From an uncultured Parasphingopyxis sp. (GTDB lineage Bacteria > Pseudomonadota > Alphaproteobacteria > Sphingomonadales > Sphingomonadaceae): a stretch of DNA of 8,040 nt. Within the stretch, counting starts at the first letter, position 1. Each line of letters starts with the position of its first letter. Of this stretch, positions 1-6,743 are shown in pieces. A program made the position numbers and the translations under genes. The notes beneath the pieces are model-generated. The model saw nothing but the letters and a program-made list of their open reading frames with translations. It had not been told where the DNA came from and did not search any database. The stretch is taken from NCBI GenBank assembly GCA_905479515.1, contig CAJQMX010000352.1:1-8040 (forward strand). Direction: 5' to 3'.

Positions 1-1149
1 ATGGAGGATGCGTCTCCAGCCAAATGGCATCTCGCACATACGAGCTGGTTTTTCGAAACCTTCATCCTGCGCGATCATGTTGATGGCTATGCGCTGTTCG
101 ACGCCGATTGGCCGTTCCTGTTCAACAGCTATTATGAGGCGGAAGGCGAGCGCCAGACGCGCGCCCGGCGCGGGATGATTACCCGGCCCACGCTGGACGA
201 GGTTCGCGATTATCGGGCGCATGTAGATGCCGCAATTACGGCGGCCCTGCCAGATCTGGATGAGCGGCAAAGCGCGCTTCTCGAGCTTGGCCTCCATCAT
301 GAGCAGCAGCATCAGGAATTGCTGCTCATGGATATTCAGCATCTGTTTGCGCAAAATCCGCTTGAGCCAGCCATGTTCAAGGCCAATCCGCCCTCTACGC
401 GGGAATCGCCGGGGGAGCTATGCTGGATCGAGGGCCATAGCGGCGAAGCCGAAATCGGCTGTAGCGGCGGAGAGTTCACCTTTGATTGCGAAGGGCCGCG
501 TCACAAAGTCTATCTCAACCCCCATGCCATTGCCGACCGGCTGGTGACCAATGGTGAATGGATCGCCTTTATCGAGGATGGTGGTTACGAAAATCATGCC
601 CATTGGCTGTCGGAAGGCTGGGCCTGGGTGCAGGATAACAAGATCGCAGCCCCCCATTATTGGCGCAGGCGCGATGACGGCCAATGGTATCGCTTCGGAC
701 TTGCCGGTGCGCGGCCGATCGATCTTGCCGCGCCGGTCAGCCATATCAGCTATTATGAAGCCGACGCTTTCGCCAGCTGGACTGGCTTTCGTCTGCCAAC
801 CGAGGCGGAATGGGAAGTGGCGGCTGCATCGCTGGACTGCATTGCCGGAAACCAACTCGATTCTGCCGGCGATGTGCGGACCAAACCTGTCGGCCCCGGT
901 GCCGGGCTACGCCAGATGTTTGGCGATGTCTGGGAATGGACGGGCAGCGCCTATATGCCGCACCCGGGTTTTCGCGCGGCAGAGGGTGCCGTTGGCGAGT
1001 ATAATGGCAAATTCATGGTCGGCCAATATGTGCTGAAAGGCGCGAGCTGCGCCACGCCGCGCGGCCATAGCCGGGCAAGCTATCGCAATTTCTTCTACCC
1101 GCATATGCGCTGGCAATATGCCGGATTGCGCCTGGCGCGGGATCTGTAA
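1..1149 (+). CDS. egtB: Ergothioneine biosynthesis protein EgtB (5'-truncated by window edge)
   Basis: Non-heme iron sulfoxide synthase that joins hercynine to a thiol donor (gamma-glutamylcysteine or cysteine) with O2, the central step of ergothioneine synthesis; cytosolic. Seen, numbering from the ATG at base 1: an N-terminal DinB-like region with the conserved block around WHLAHTSWFFE (9-19) supplying H13, and HxxxHxE as H100, H104, E106; together these are the expected three-His iron site. From about residue 155 to the end is an FGE-sulfatase/C-type-lectin-like domain with FRLPTEAEWE, GDVWEWTGSAY and a C-terminal block rich in Arg and aromatic residues. EgtB proteins are usually about 410-430 residues and the DASPAKWH block normally lies about 35-40 residues in, so the ATG at base 1 is almost certainly internal and the real start is upstream. 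The stop is one base before egtD. The thiol donor cannot be decided from sequence alone. Confidence 0.93.
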   Translation: MEDASPAKWHLAHTSWFFETFILRDHVDGYALFDADWPFLFNSYYEAEGERQTRARRGMITRPTLDEVRDYRAHVDAAITAALPDLDERQSALLELGLHHEQQHQELLLMDIQHLFAQNPLEPAMFKANPPSTRESPGELCWIEGHSGEAEIGCSGGEFTFDCEGPRHKVYLNPHAIADRLVTNGEWIAFIEDGGYENHAHWLSEGWAWVQDNKIAAPHYWRRRDDGQWYRFGLAGARPIDLAAPVSHISYYEADAFASWTGFRLPTEAEWEVAAASLDCIAGNQLDSAGDVRTKPVGPGAGLRQMFGDVWEWTGSAYMPHPGFRAAEGAVGEYNGKFMVGQYVLKGASCATPRGHSRASYRNFFYPHMRWQYAGLRLARDL

Positions 1150-1150
1150 C

Positions 1151-2146
1151 ATGGCCGACGGCCCAGTCGAACCGGACCTTATGACTAAAAATGAAATCGC
1201 AGCGGACGTAGATCCCGCTTTCCATGATGATGTGCTTGCGGGCTTTCAGTCCCGCCCCCGAGCTATCCCGGCGCGCTGGTTTTACGATCTGCGCGGCTCG
1301 GAACTGTTCGAACAGATCACTGATCTTCCCGAATATTATCCAACCCGGGTTGAGCGCTCCATTCTGGGCAAGAAGTCTGGCGAGATCGCCGGGGCGGTTG
1401 GTGCGGGCCGAGCGGTGGTCGAATTCGGATCAGGTTCGTCGGCCAAGACGCCGTTGCTGCTCGAGGCGATTGATCCAGCAGCCTATGTCCCGATTGATAT
1501 ATCGGGCGAATTCCTGCGCGAATCAGCCGAAGCGCTGAGCGCAGACTTCCCCGCGCTGCCCGTTTATCCGGTCGAAGCCGATTTCACGCACAAGGTCCCT
1601 CTTCCCGATGCCATTGCCGATATGCCCAAGCTCGGCTTCTTTCCGGGCTCGACAATCGGCAACTTCATCCCACCCTCCGCCGTCGATTTTCTCCGCGCAA
1701 TGAAAGATACGCTGGGTACGGGCGCGATGCTGCTCATCGGCATGGACCGGGTAAAGGGCGAGGATATACTCGTGCCCGCCTATGATGATGCGGCCGGCGT
1801 TACGGCAGCCTTCAACCTGAATCTGCTGGAACGGATCAATCGCGAGCTGGCGGGCGATATCCCGATTGACGCCTTTCGTCATCGGGCGATCTGGAACGAT
1901 ATGTTGGCCCGGATCGAGATGCATATCGAGGCTGTGCGCGATGTTCACTTTTCCGTTGCCGGGCAGAGCTTTGAAATGGCCAGGGGCGAAACCATTCACA
2001 CCGAGAACAGCCACAAATACGGCCCGCGCGATGCGCGTATCCTGCTGCGTGCAGGCGGCTGGACAGTGACGCGTGAATGGACAGACGCGGCGGACCAGTT
2101 CGCGCTGATCCTTGCCGAAGCGCAGCCGGAACGAACCGCGCCTTAG
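1151..2146 (+). CDS. egtD: L-histidine N-alpha-methyltransferase EgtD
   Basis: SAM-dependent enzyme that trimethylates the alpha-amino group of histidine to hercynine, the first step of ergothioneine synthesis; cytosolic. From the ATG at 1151 it is 331 residues, close to the usual 320-330. Seen: N-terminal substrate-binding region with WFYDLRGSELFEQI and EYYPTR (61-66); SAM motif EFGSGSSAKT (91-100); acidic PIDIS (D116); PGSTIGNF with N171, matching the histidine-binding Asn166 of the mycobacterial enzyme; M257; and E285-x-S287, matching its Glu282/Ser284. The start lies one base after the egtB TAA with no strong Shine-Dalgarno, so translational coupling is likely. An in-frame ATG at 1181 would give 321 residues and cannot be excluded; the in-frame ATG at 1118 lies inside egtB and is less likely. 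The pairing with egtB supports the call. Confidence 0.93.
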   Translation: MADGPVEPDLMTKNEIAADVDPAFHDDVLAGFQSRPRAIPARWFYDLRGSELFEQITDLPEYYPTRVERSILGKKSGEIAGAVGAGRAVVEFGSGSSAKTPLLLEAIDPAAYVPIDISGEFLRESAEALSADFPALPVYPVEADFTHKVPLPDAIADMPKLGFFPGSTIGNFIPPSAVDFLRAMKDTLGTGAMLLIGMDRVKGEDILVPAYDDAAGVTAAFNLNLLERINRELAGDIPIDAFRHRAIWNDMLARIEMHIEAVRDVHFSVAGQSFEMARGETIHTENSHKYGPRDARILLRAGGWTVTREWTDAADQFALILAEAQPERTAP

Positions 2147-2199
2147 TTTTCATCAAAATTCCCTTATCAGGAGCGAGCCAGTGCGACGCTCAACCGATA

Positions 2200-2246
2200 G
2201 GGTGAATCTGACAAAGCAGGTCTGACAAGACCCTAGGGATTCACCC
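2200..2246. terminator. Nested inverted repeats between convergent genes, possible bidirectional terminator
   Basis: A perfect 9-bp inverted repeat, GGGTGAATC at 2200-2208 and GATTCACCC at 2238-2246, encloses a second hairpin, GGTCT-GACA-AGACC at 2219-2232. The right outer arm overlaps the last codons and stop of the - strand DUF1176 gene. TAGGG at 2198-2202 could instead pair with CCCTA at 2231-2235, so alternative folds exist. It lies between the 3' ends of convergent genes, where a two-way terminator is expected, but neither side has a T-tract, so this is not a classical intrinsic terminator. The role is inferred. Confidence 0.35.
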
Positions 2247-3270
2247 ACTCAACATTCGCTCGGTATACCGTGATCCAGTGTACGCTGCCCCGGCAGCCGT
2301 TCATTTCCCGCCGTTCCGTCAGCCGGAACATTGCGCCATCCCAGACAAAGCGTTCGGCAGTGCCGCAATCGCCGAGACCGCGGCCCTTGGCATAGGTGCT
2401 GAGCACGCCCTCTTCCGGCGCCCAATTGGTGTTGGTGAGGAAAGGTGTTTCCTGCCTCTCCCCCCAGCTGAAAACATGATCAAACCGGGCGGGAGTGAGC
2501 GTGCCTCCTTGCCTGACGAAGGCGATGTCGCTGAAATTATACGCGCCGCGGCTGCAGGCAATCAGGATCAGATCGGCGGTATCGGAAATGACAAAGGCGC
2601 GATTCGAGAGCGGGTCCTCATCGCCATAATCGCATTCGACCGTCGGGCGCAGCGCTGCCAGTTCGGCTTCTGACAATTCGCTCGCGCTATCCGGCGCGCG
2701 CGCCGCGACAGGCATTGCCGCAATCGTCGGGATGGCGGGTGGCTCAGGAATGGTCGAGGCCGGCTCATCACCGACCATCGCGGACGCGGTGACGGTGCCC
2801 GCGCGTCCCTGAATGTCTTCGATATAAAGAAGGGCAGCGCGCGATCCGCTTAGCGAGATATCGCCAAGCGATGCGCCCGCTTCATCGAACAACTCCGCCC
2901 TATGGCCCATAGCAATGCGATAAAGAAGGTTTTGCGCGATATCCGGATCGAAGTGAAACAGCTCATCTCCTTCGGAACGCCCGGCAATCGCGACCTGCTC
3001 GCCATCAATATGCAGCGCGATGCGATTGCCTTCAATTTCCTCCATGGCCCTGAGCCCGACCCGGTTATACCCGTCTCGGCCTCCGGCCTGGCGCACGGTG
3101 AGCGAGATGCCGTCGCCGATGCTCCAATCTTCGGAGGACAGCGACAACGCTTCGCAGGACCAGCCATTGTCACAGCCAACGGCCCAATCGTTGAAATTGC
3201 GTTGTTGGCCGATTGCCGGATCGGGGGTTGCCATTGCGGCGGCGAGAAAGGTGAAGATGGCTAGCGTCAT
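2233..3270 (-). CDS. Exported DUF1176-family protein of unknown function
   Basis: 345 residues. The N-terminus is hydrophobic (residues 3-14, rich in Ala, Leu and Phe) followed by A-M-A at 12-14, a plausible signal peptidase I site, so the product is probably periplasmic; the n-region has no Lys or Arg, which is unusual. The mature protein opens with NDWAVGCDNGWSCEALSL, a pattern I associate with DUF1176 proteins of alphaproteobacteria, and has further cysteines in VECDYGD, LIACSRG, GDCGTAERF and MNGCRGS that could form disulfides. A Pro/Ala-rich linker near residues 170-190 separates two halves. No catalytic motif is evident. The start is firm: going upstream in frame there is no ATG, GTG or TTG before a TGA. 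No good Shine-Dalgarno is seen; GAGG is 14 bases away. It diverges from the 3-hydroxyacyl-CoA dehydrogenase gene and converges on egtD. Function unknown. Confidence 0.8.
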   Translation of the reverse strand: MTLAIFTFLAAAMATPDPAIGQQRNFNDWAVGCDNGWSCEALSLSSEDWSIGDGISLTVRQAGGRDGYNRVGLRAMEEIEGNRIALHIDGEQVAIAGRSEGDELFHFDPDIAQNLLYRIAMGHRAELFDEAGASLGDISLSGSRAALLYIEDIQGRAGTVTASAMVGDEPASTIPEPPAIPTIAAMPVAARAPDSASELSEAELAALRPTVECDYGDEDPLSNRAFVISDTADLILIACSRGAYNFSDIAFVRQGGTLTPARFDHVFSWGERQETPFLTNTNWAPEEGVLSTYAKGRGLGDCGTAERFVWDGAMFRLTERREMNGCRGSVHWITVYRANVEWVNP

Positions 3271-3275
3271 GGCAT

Positions 3276-3321
3276 TGTGTCTAGCCTCACAGCGCGCGGC
3301 GCGATAGTGAGCGAGATCACA
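3276..3321. promoter_or_regulatory. Two CRP-like palindromes in the divergent intergenic region
   Basis: Two sites resemble the CRP-family consensus TGTGA-N6-TCACA: TGTGT-ctagcc-TCACA at 3276-3291 and AGTGA-gcgaga-TCACA at 3306-3321, each matching 9 of 10 conserved bases. Their centres are 30 bp apart, close to three helical turns, so two dimers could bind one DNA face. They fill most of the 67 bases between the DUF1176 start (3270) and the dehydrogenase start (3338). I see no convincing -10/-35 pair. The upstream site would suit class II activation of a dehydrogenase transcript starting near 3325; the downstream site lies so close to the dehydrogenase start that it would more naturally repress. 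Regulator identity is inferred only from the motif. Confidence 0.4.
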
Positions 3322-3325
3322 TCAT

Positions 3326-3332
3326 GGAAGGA
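3326..3332 (+). promoter_or_regulatory. Ribosome binding site of the 3-hydroxyacyl-CoA dehydrogenase gene
   Basis: GGAAGGA sits 5 bases before the ATG at 3338 and supports that start. It begins 5 bases after the second CRP-like palindrome, so a protein bound there would sit directly against the translation signal region. Confidence 0.75.
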
Positions 3333-3337
3333 TAGTC

Positions 3338-4207
3338 ATGCAGGCAGTTGGCGTTATCGGGGCAGGACAAATGGGCGCGGGCATCGCGCAGGTTTCGGCG
3401 CAGGCTGGCTACCGGGTTCTACTGTCAGATGTCAGTCAGGAGGTCGCCGAAAAGGCCAAGCAGGGCATCGCCAAACAGCTTGACCGGCTGGTGGAAAAGG
3501 AAAAGATTGAAGCGCAGGCCCGCGATGTTGCGCTGGACCGGATCGAGCCGGTTGGCGAATTTGCGCCCATGGCGAGCGCTGGCCTGATCATCGAAGCGGC
3601 GACCGAGCGCGAAGATATCAAGCGCCAGATTTTCGAAGCGGTCGGCAAAGTCCTTGGCCACAAAGCCGTGCTTGCCTCGAACACATCGTCGATATCGATT
3701 ACGCGGCTGGCCCAGGCATCCCCCGATCCCGAACGCTTTATAGGCGTGCATTTCTTCAATCCTGTGCCGTTGATGGGCCTGATCGAGGTAATCCGCGGGT
3801 TGGCGACAACTGATGCCACGGTTGATCTGGTCGAGAAATATGCGACCGCGCTCGGCAAGCGAACCGTCCATGCCAATGATGCGCCGGGATTTATCGTCAA
3901 CCGCGTACTGATGCCGATGCTCAATGAGGCAGCCTTTGCGTTGGGCGAGGGTGTGGCCGGGATCGAGGATATCGACGCCGCTTGCCAACTCGGCCTCAAT
4001 CACCCGATGGGACCGCTGACGCTGGCAGATTTTATCGGGCTCGATACCTGTCTGCATATCACCAATGTACTCTATTCAGGCACCGGCGATCCCAAATTCC
4101 GCGCCGCGCCCTTGCTCGTCAAATATGTTGAAGCCGGATGGCTCGGGCGCAAGACGGGCAGGGGTTTCTACGACTATTCGGGCGATACGCCCAAGCCGAC
4201 GCGGTAA
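3338..4207 (+). CDS. 3-hydroxybutyryl-CoA dehydrogenase (3-hydroxyacyl-CoA dehydrogenase family)
   Basis: Oxidises (S)-3-hydroxyacyl-CoA to 3-oxoacyl-CoA with NAD+, or the reverse; cytosolic, in beta-oxidation or butanoate/PHB-type metabolism. 289 residues, typical of the stand-alone bacterial enzyme. Seen: Rossmann GAGQMG (8-13) with acidic D31 at the end of strand 2, indicating NAD rather than NADP; SNTSSIS with S117; the catalytic dyad H138 (in VHFFNPVP) and E150 (in IEVIRG); and N188 in PGFIVNR. The spacings H-E of 12 and H-N of 50 equal those of human HADH (His158, Glu170, Asn208). The C-terminal helical domain has NHPMGPLTLADFIGLD and ends with GRKTGRGFYDY. Family names include hbd, paaH and fadB2; chain-length preference cannot be told, so no symbol is given. 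The stop TAA forms part of the ribosome binding site of the downstream epoxide hydrolase, indicating one operon. Confidence 0.92.
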   Translation: MQAVGVIGAGQMGAGIAQVSAQAGYRVLLSDVSQEVAEKAKQGIAKQLDRLVEKEKIEAQARDVALDRIEPVGEFAPMASAGLIIEAATEREDIKRQIFEAVGKVLGHKAVLASNTSSISITRLAQASPDPERFIGVHFFNPVPLMGLIEVIRGLATTDATVDLVEKYATALGKRTVHANDAPGFIVNRVLMPMLNEAAFALGEGVAGIEDIDAACQLGLNHPMGPLTLADFIGLDTCLHITNVLYSGTGDPKFRAAPLLVKYVEAGWLGRKTGRGFYDYSGDTPKPTR

Positions 4208-4211
4208 GGAG
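4205..4211 (+). promoter_or_regulatory. Ribosome binding site deciding the epoxide hydrolase start
   Basis: TAAGGAG begins with the stop codon of the upstream dehydrogenase gene and lies 9 bases before the ATG at 4221. It identifies 4221 as the true start rather than the in-frame ATG at 4065 inside the upstream gene, and suggests coupled translation. Confidence 0.8.
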
Positions 4212-4220
4212 AACATCGCT

Positions 4221-5363
4221 ATGACCGGGCTGATCCGCGATTTTGAAATCAGCATCGATCAGGCAGAGCTTGATGATCTGAAGGCTCGCCTGACGCGCGC
4301 ACGTTTCCCTGAAAAGGAAACAGTCGAGGATTGGGATCAGGGCATTCCGCTTGCCTATGTTCAGGAACTTACCGATTATTGGCGGGACAGTTATGAATGG
4401 CGGCGCTGTGAGGCGGCGCTCAACGCCTATCCCAATCACCTGATTGAGATTGACGGCGTCGACATTCATTTCCTCCATATCCGTTCCCCGGAAGAATGCG
4501 CGCGACCGTTATTGCTCAGCCATGGTTGGCCGGGATCTGTGCTGGAGTTCATGGATGCAATCGGTCCGCTCAGCGATCCGGTCGCACATGGCGGCAAAGC
4601 GGAAGATGCCTTCGATCTCGTCATCCCCTCGCTTCCTGGCTACGGGTTTTCCGGCAAGCCGACGGTGACTGGCTGGTCGGTTGAGAAGATCGCGGAGAGC
4701 TGGCACGACCTGATGGCCGCGCTCGGCTATGACGCATGGTTTGCGCAGGGCGGCGATTGGGGCGCGATGATAACCTCGGCCATCGGATCGCAGAATAGAG
4801 GCGGGTGCAAAGGTATCCATCTGAACATGATCGTTGCCGCACCGCCGCCGGAGGTCATGCAAAATCCGACCGAAGAGGAAAAGTCAGCCTTGGCCCGGCT
4901 GGCGCTGTATCGATCAAAAGGCGCTGGCTACTCCAAGCAGCAGAGCACAAAACCGCAAACTCTGGGCTATGCGCTGGCCGATTCGCCGACTGGCCAGATG
5001 GCATGGATTGTTGAGAAGTTTCATCAATGGTCCGATTGTGATGGGCATCCCGAAAATGTGTTCAGCCGCGATCACCTGCTCGATAACGTGATGCTTTATT
5101 GGCTGAACAATGCCGGGGCGTCTTCCGGCAGGCTCTATTGGCACAGCTTCGGTAATCCTGGGTTCAACCCTGTGACGATCCCGACCGGATGCAGCCTATT
5201 TCCCCATGAAATCATGCGCGCATCGCGCCGGTGGGCGGAAACGCGGTTCAAGGATATCGTCTATTGGAACAGCCTCGAACGCGGTGGGCATTTCGCGGCG
5301 ATGGAGCGGCCGGAATCCTATATCAGCGAAGTGCGCGCCTGTTTTCGCGAAATGACGCTCTAG
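4221..5363 (+). CDS. Epoxide hydrolase, microsomal/juvenile-hormone type (alpha/beta hydrolase)
   Basis: Hydrolyses epoxides to vicinal diols through a covalent ester intermediate. 380 residues. Seen: an N-terminal EHN-type region (about 4-110, [17 protein letters not shown] through [16 protein letters not shown]); oxyanion-hole motif HGWPGS (101-106); nucleophile motif GGDWGA with D179; acid E330 in FPHE; and H357 in [13 protein letters not shown]. The E330-H357 spacing of 27 equals that of human EPHX1 (Glu404/His431). Candidate epoxide-activating tyrosines are Y237, in [15 protein letters not shown], and Y306. There is no N-terminal membrane anchor or signal peptide, so it should be cytosolic, unlike the mammalian enzyme. 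It sits 13 bases after the dehydrogenase gene, so the two are probably cotranscribed, perhaps for breakdown of epoxidised or other hydrophobic substrates (inference). Substrate unknown. Confidence 0.9.
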   Translation: MTGLIRDFEISIDQAELDDLKARLTRARFPEKETVEDWDQGIPLAYVQELTDYWRDSYEWRRCEAALNAYPNHLIEIDGVDIHFLHIRSPEECARPLLLSHGWPGSVLEFMDAIGPLSDPVAHGGKAEDAFDLVIPSLPGYGFSGKPTVTGWSVEKIAESWHDLMAALGYDAWFAQGGDWGAMITSAIGSQNRGGCKGIHLNMIVAAPPPEVMQNPTEEEKSALARLALYRSKGAGYSKQQSTKPQTLGYALADSPTGQMAWIVEKFHQWSDCDGHPENVFSRDHLLDNVMLYWLNNAGASSGRLYWHSFGNPGFNPVTIPTGCSLFPHEIMRASRRWAETRFKDIVYWNSLERGGHFAAMERPESYISEVRACFREMTL

Positions 5364-5409
5364 CGATCACGCTTTACTTTGCGGGCCATGCACCTTTAGG
5401 CAATCCCGG

Positions 5410-6327
5410 ATGACAGACGATACACCATCTGGCCACGCGCCCGACCCTGCGCAGCTCGCCAAAGCCGAAACGCTTGTCGAGGCGCTTCCCTATCTGCAGC
5501 GCTTTGCCGGGGCGACTTTCGTCGTCAAATATGGTGGCCATGCAATGGGCGACGCCAAGGCGGCACGTGAATTTGCCGAGGATGTGGTGTTGCTGAAAGC
5601 GGTCGGTATCAATCCGGTCGTCGTTCATGGCGGCGGGCCGCAAATCGGCGCTATGCTCAAAAAACTGGGTGTCGAGAGTGAATTTGTCGACGGGCTTCGC
5701 GTTACCGATGCCGAAACCGCGCAGATTGCCGAGATGGTCCTGTCGGGCGCGATCAACAAGGAACTGGTGAGCTGGATCGGTCAGGCCGGGGGCCGGGCGA
5801 TCGGTATCTCAGGCAAGGATGGCGGTTTCGTTCGCGCAGAAAAAGTGCAGCGCACCGTACGCGATCCAGAAAGTCTCATTGAACGCGTTGTAGACCTTGG
5901 CTTTGTCGGCGAACCGGCGATGGTCGATCGGTCGGTGCTTGATACGATTTCCGATGCCGGCATGATCCCCGTGATCGCGCCGGTCGGTGTCGATGCCGAG
6001 GGCCAGACCTATAATATCAACGCTGATACGATGGCGGGTGCGGTGGCGAGCGCGATGGACGCCGCGCGGCTTTACCTCCTCACCGATGTGCCCGGCGTGC
6101 TGGATAAGCAGGGCGCATTGCTCACCGACCTGTCTCCCTCCAAGATTGCAGAGCTGCAATCGGACGGCACGGTTTCGGGGGGCATGATTCCCAAGCTCGA
6201 AACCTGTGTGTCGGCGGTGAAGGGCGGCGTCGAAGCCGCGGTTGTGCTGGACGGACGTATTCCGCACGCGATGTTGCTCGAAATCTTCACGCGTCAGGGT
6301 GCTGGCACGATGATCAGGGCAGGCTAG
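5410..6327 (+). CDS. argB: Acetylglutamate kinase ArgB
   Basis: Phosphorylates N-acetyl-L-glutamate with ATP, the second step of arginine biosynthesis; cytosolic. 305 residues. Seen: VVKYGGHAM with K40; the glycine loop [11 protein letters not shown] (70-80); DGLRVTD with R97; NINADTMAG with D206; LTDVPGVLD; and GGMIPKLE with K262; K40, D206 and K262 correspond to the E. coli Lys8, Asp162 and Lys217. An N-terminal extension of about 30 residues includes a helix-like [16 protein letters not shown], and the C-terminus reads [16 protein letters not shown] (286-301). Both are marks of the arginine-inhibited hexameric class, so feedback control by arginine is inferred. The ribosome binding site is weak (AGG 9 bases before the ATG). 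It begins 46 bases after the epoxide hydrolase stop; no clear promoter is visible there, so it may be read through from upstream. Confidence 0.95.
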   Translation: MTDDTPSGHAPDPAQLAKAETLVEALPYLQRFAGATFVVKYGGHAMGDAKAAREFAEDVVLLKAVGINPVVVHGGGPQIGAMLKKLGVESEFVDGLRVTDAETAQIAEMVLSGAINKELVSWIGQAGGRAIGISGKDGGFVRAEKVQRTVRDPESLIERVVDLGFVGEPAMVDRSVLDTISDAGMIPVIAPVGVDAEGQTYNINADTMAGAVASAMDAARLYLLTDVPGVLDKQGALLTDLSPSKIAELQSDGTVSGGMIPKLETCVSAVKGGVEAAVVLDGRIPHAMLLEIFTRQGAGTMIRAG

Positions 6328-6347
6328 CGCACGCCGCTCGTCGAAAG

Positions 6348-6359
6348 ATTGCCGGCAAT
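6348..6359. repeat. 12-bp perfect palindrome downstream of argB
   Basis: ATTGCCGGCAAT is a perfect self-complementary 12-mer, 21 bases after the argB stop in the 104-base gap before the YggT gene. With no loop and no T-tract it is not a good terminator; an operator-like protein site is possible. The rest of the gap shows only a very weak promoter-like pair (TTGAAC at 6374-6379 and TAGATG at 6397-6402). Confidence 0.3.
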
Positions 6360-6417
6360 GGTGGATGGCCGCATTGAACCTGCGCTTCCCAGTCGCTAGA
6401 TGCGGGAGACAGACCCC

Positions 6418-6423
6418 GAGGAG
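6418..6423 (+). promoter_or_regulatory. Ribosome binding site deciding the YggT start
   Basis: GAGGAG lies 8 bases before the ATG at 6432 but only 2 bases before an in-frame TTG at 6426. The spacing favours the ATG as the start. Confidence 0.75.
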
Positions 6424-6431
6424 TATTGCTC

Positions 6432-6728
6432 ATGGTTCCCGCCTTGCTTGGCGTCATAATCCTGCTGATCAACATTCTGATCTGGATCATCATCATCCAG
6501 GCAATTTTCAGCTGGCTCGTCGCGTTCAACGTCATCAACACCTATAATAACGGTGTTCGCCAGTTTCTTTACCTACTCGAGCGGATCACCGCGCCGCTGT
6601 ATCGGCCGGTGCGCGCTATAATGCCCGATTTTGGCGGCATCGATTTCTCGCCCATCGTCGTGATACTTGTGCTGCATCTGCTGGCCCGGTTCCTGATGAG
6701 CCTGCAACTGCAATCCGTGACTCTTTAA
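6432..6728 (+). CDS. YggT family integral membrane protein
   Basis: 98 residues, the usual size for a single-repeat YggT protein. Seen: a first membrane segment at about residues 3-33, rich in Leu, Ile and Val; a short polar stretch; the family signature ITAPLYRPVRAIMPDFGGID (52-71), followed by FSPIVV, which leads into a second membrane segment at about 72-93. The YggT family is widespread but poorly understood; links to cell division, membrane integrity or osmotic stress have been proposed for members in other bacteria, and nothing here decides among them. The start is set by GAGGAG 8 bases upstream. The stop is 15 bases before folD, so the two are probably cotranscribed, an arrangement I recall from other alphaproteobacteria. 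Confidence 0.9.
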   Translation: MVPALLGVIILLINILIWIIIIQAIFSWLVAFNVINTYNNGVRQFLYLLERITAPLYRPVRAIMPDFGGIDFSPIVVILVLHLLARFLMSLQLQSVTL

Positions 6729-6743
6729 CGGCAAGGACCGCGC

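Noticed and set aside
1118..1150. An earlier egtD start at ATG 1118
   Set aside because: It lies within the conserved C-terminus of egtB and adds residues unlike the family; ATG 1151, directly after the egtB stop, gives the usual length.
2147..2158. TTTT-CATC-AAAA just after the egtD stop as a terminator
   Set aside because: A 4-bp A/T-only stem is too weak, and no T-tract follows.
3425..4057. A 210-codon open frame on the - strand inside the dehydrogenase gene
   Set aside because: The + strand frame has full catalytic motifs; the antisense product shows no family features and no ribosome binding site context.
4065..4220. An N-terminal extension of the epoxide hydrolase from ATG 4065
   Set aside because: It would overlap the dehydrogenase gene by over 140 bases; TAAGGAG precedes the ATG at 4221, and homology to the family begins there.
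6374..6402. A promoter-like TTGAAC / TAGATG pair with 17-base spacing before the YggT gene
   Set aside because: The -10 element matches only 3 of 6 consensus bases and the -35 4 of 6, which is too weak to call.
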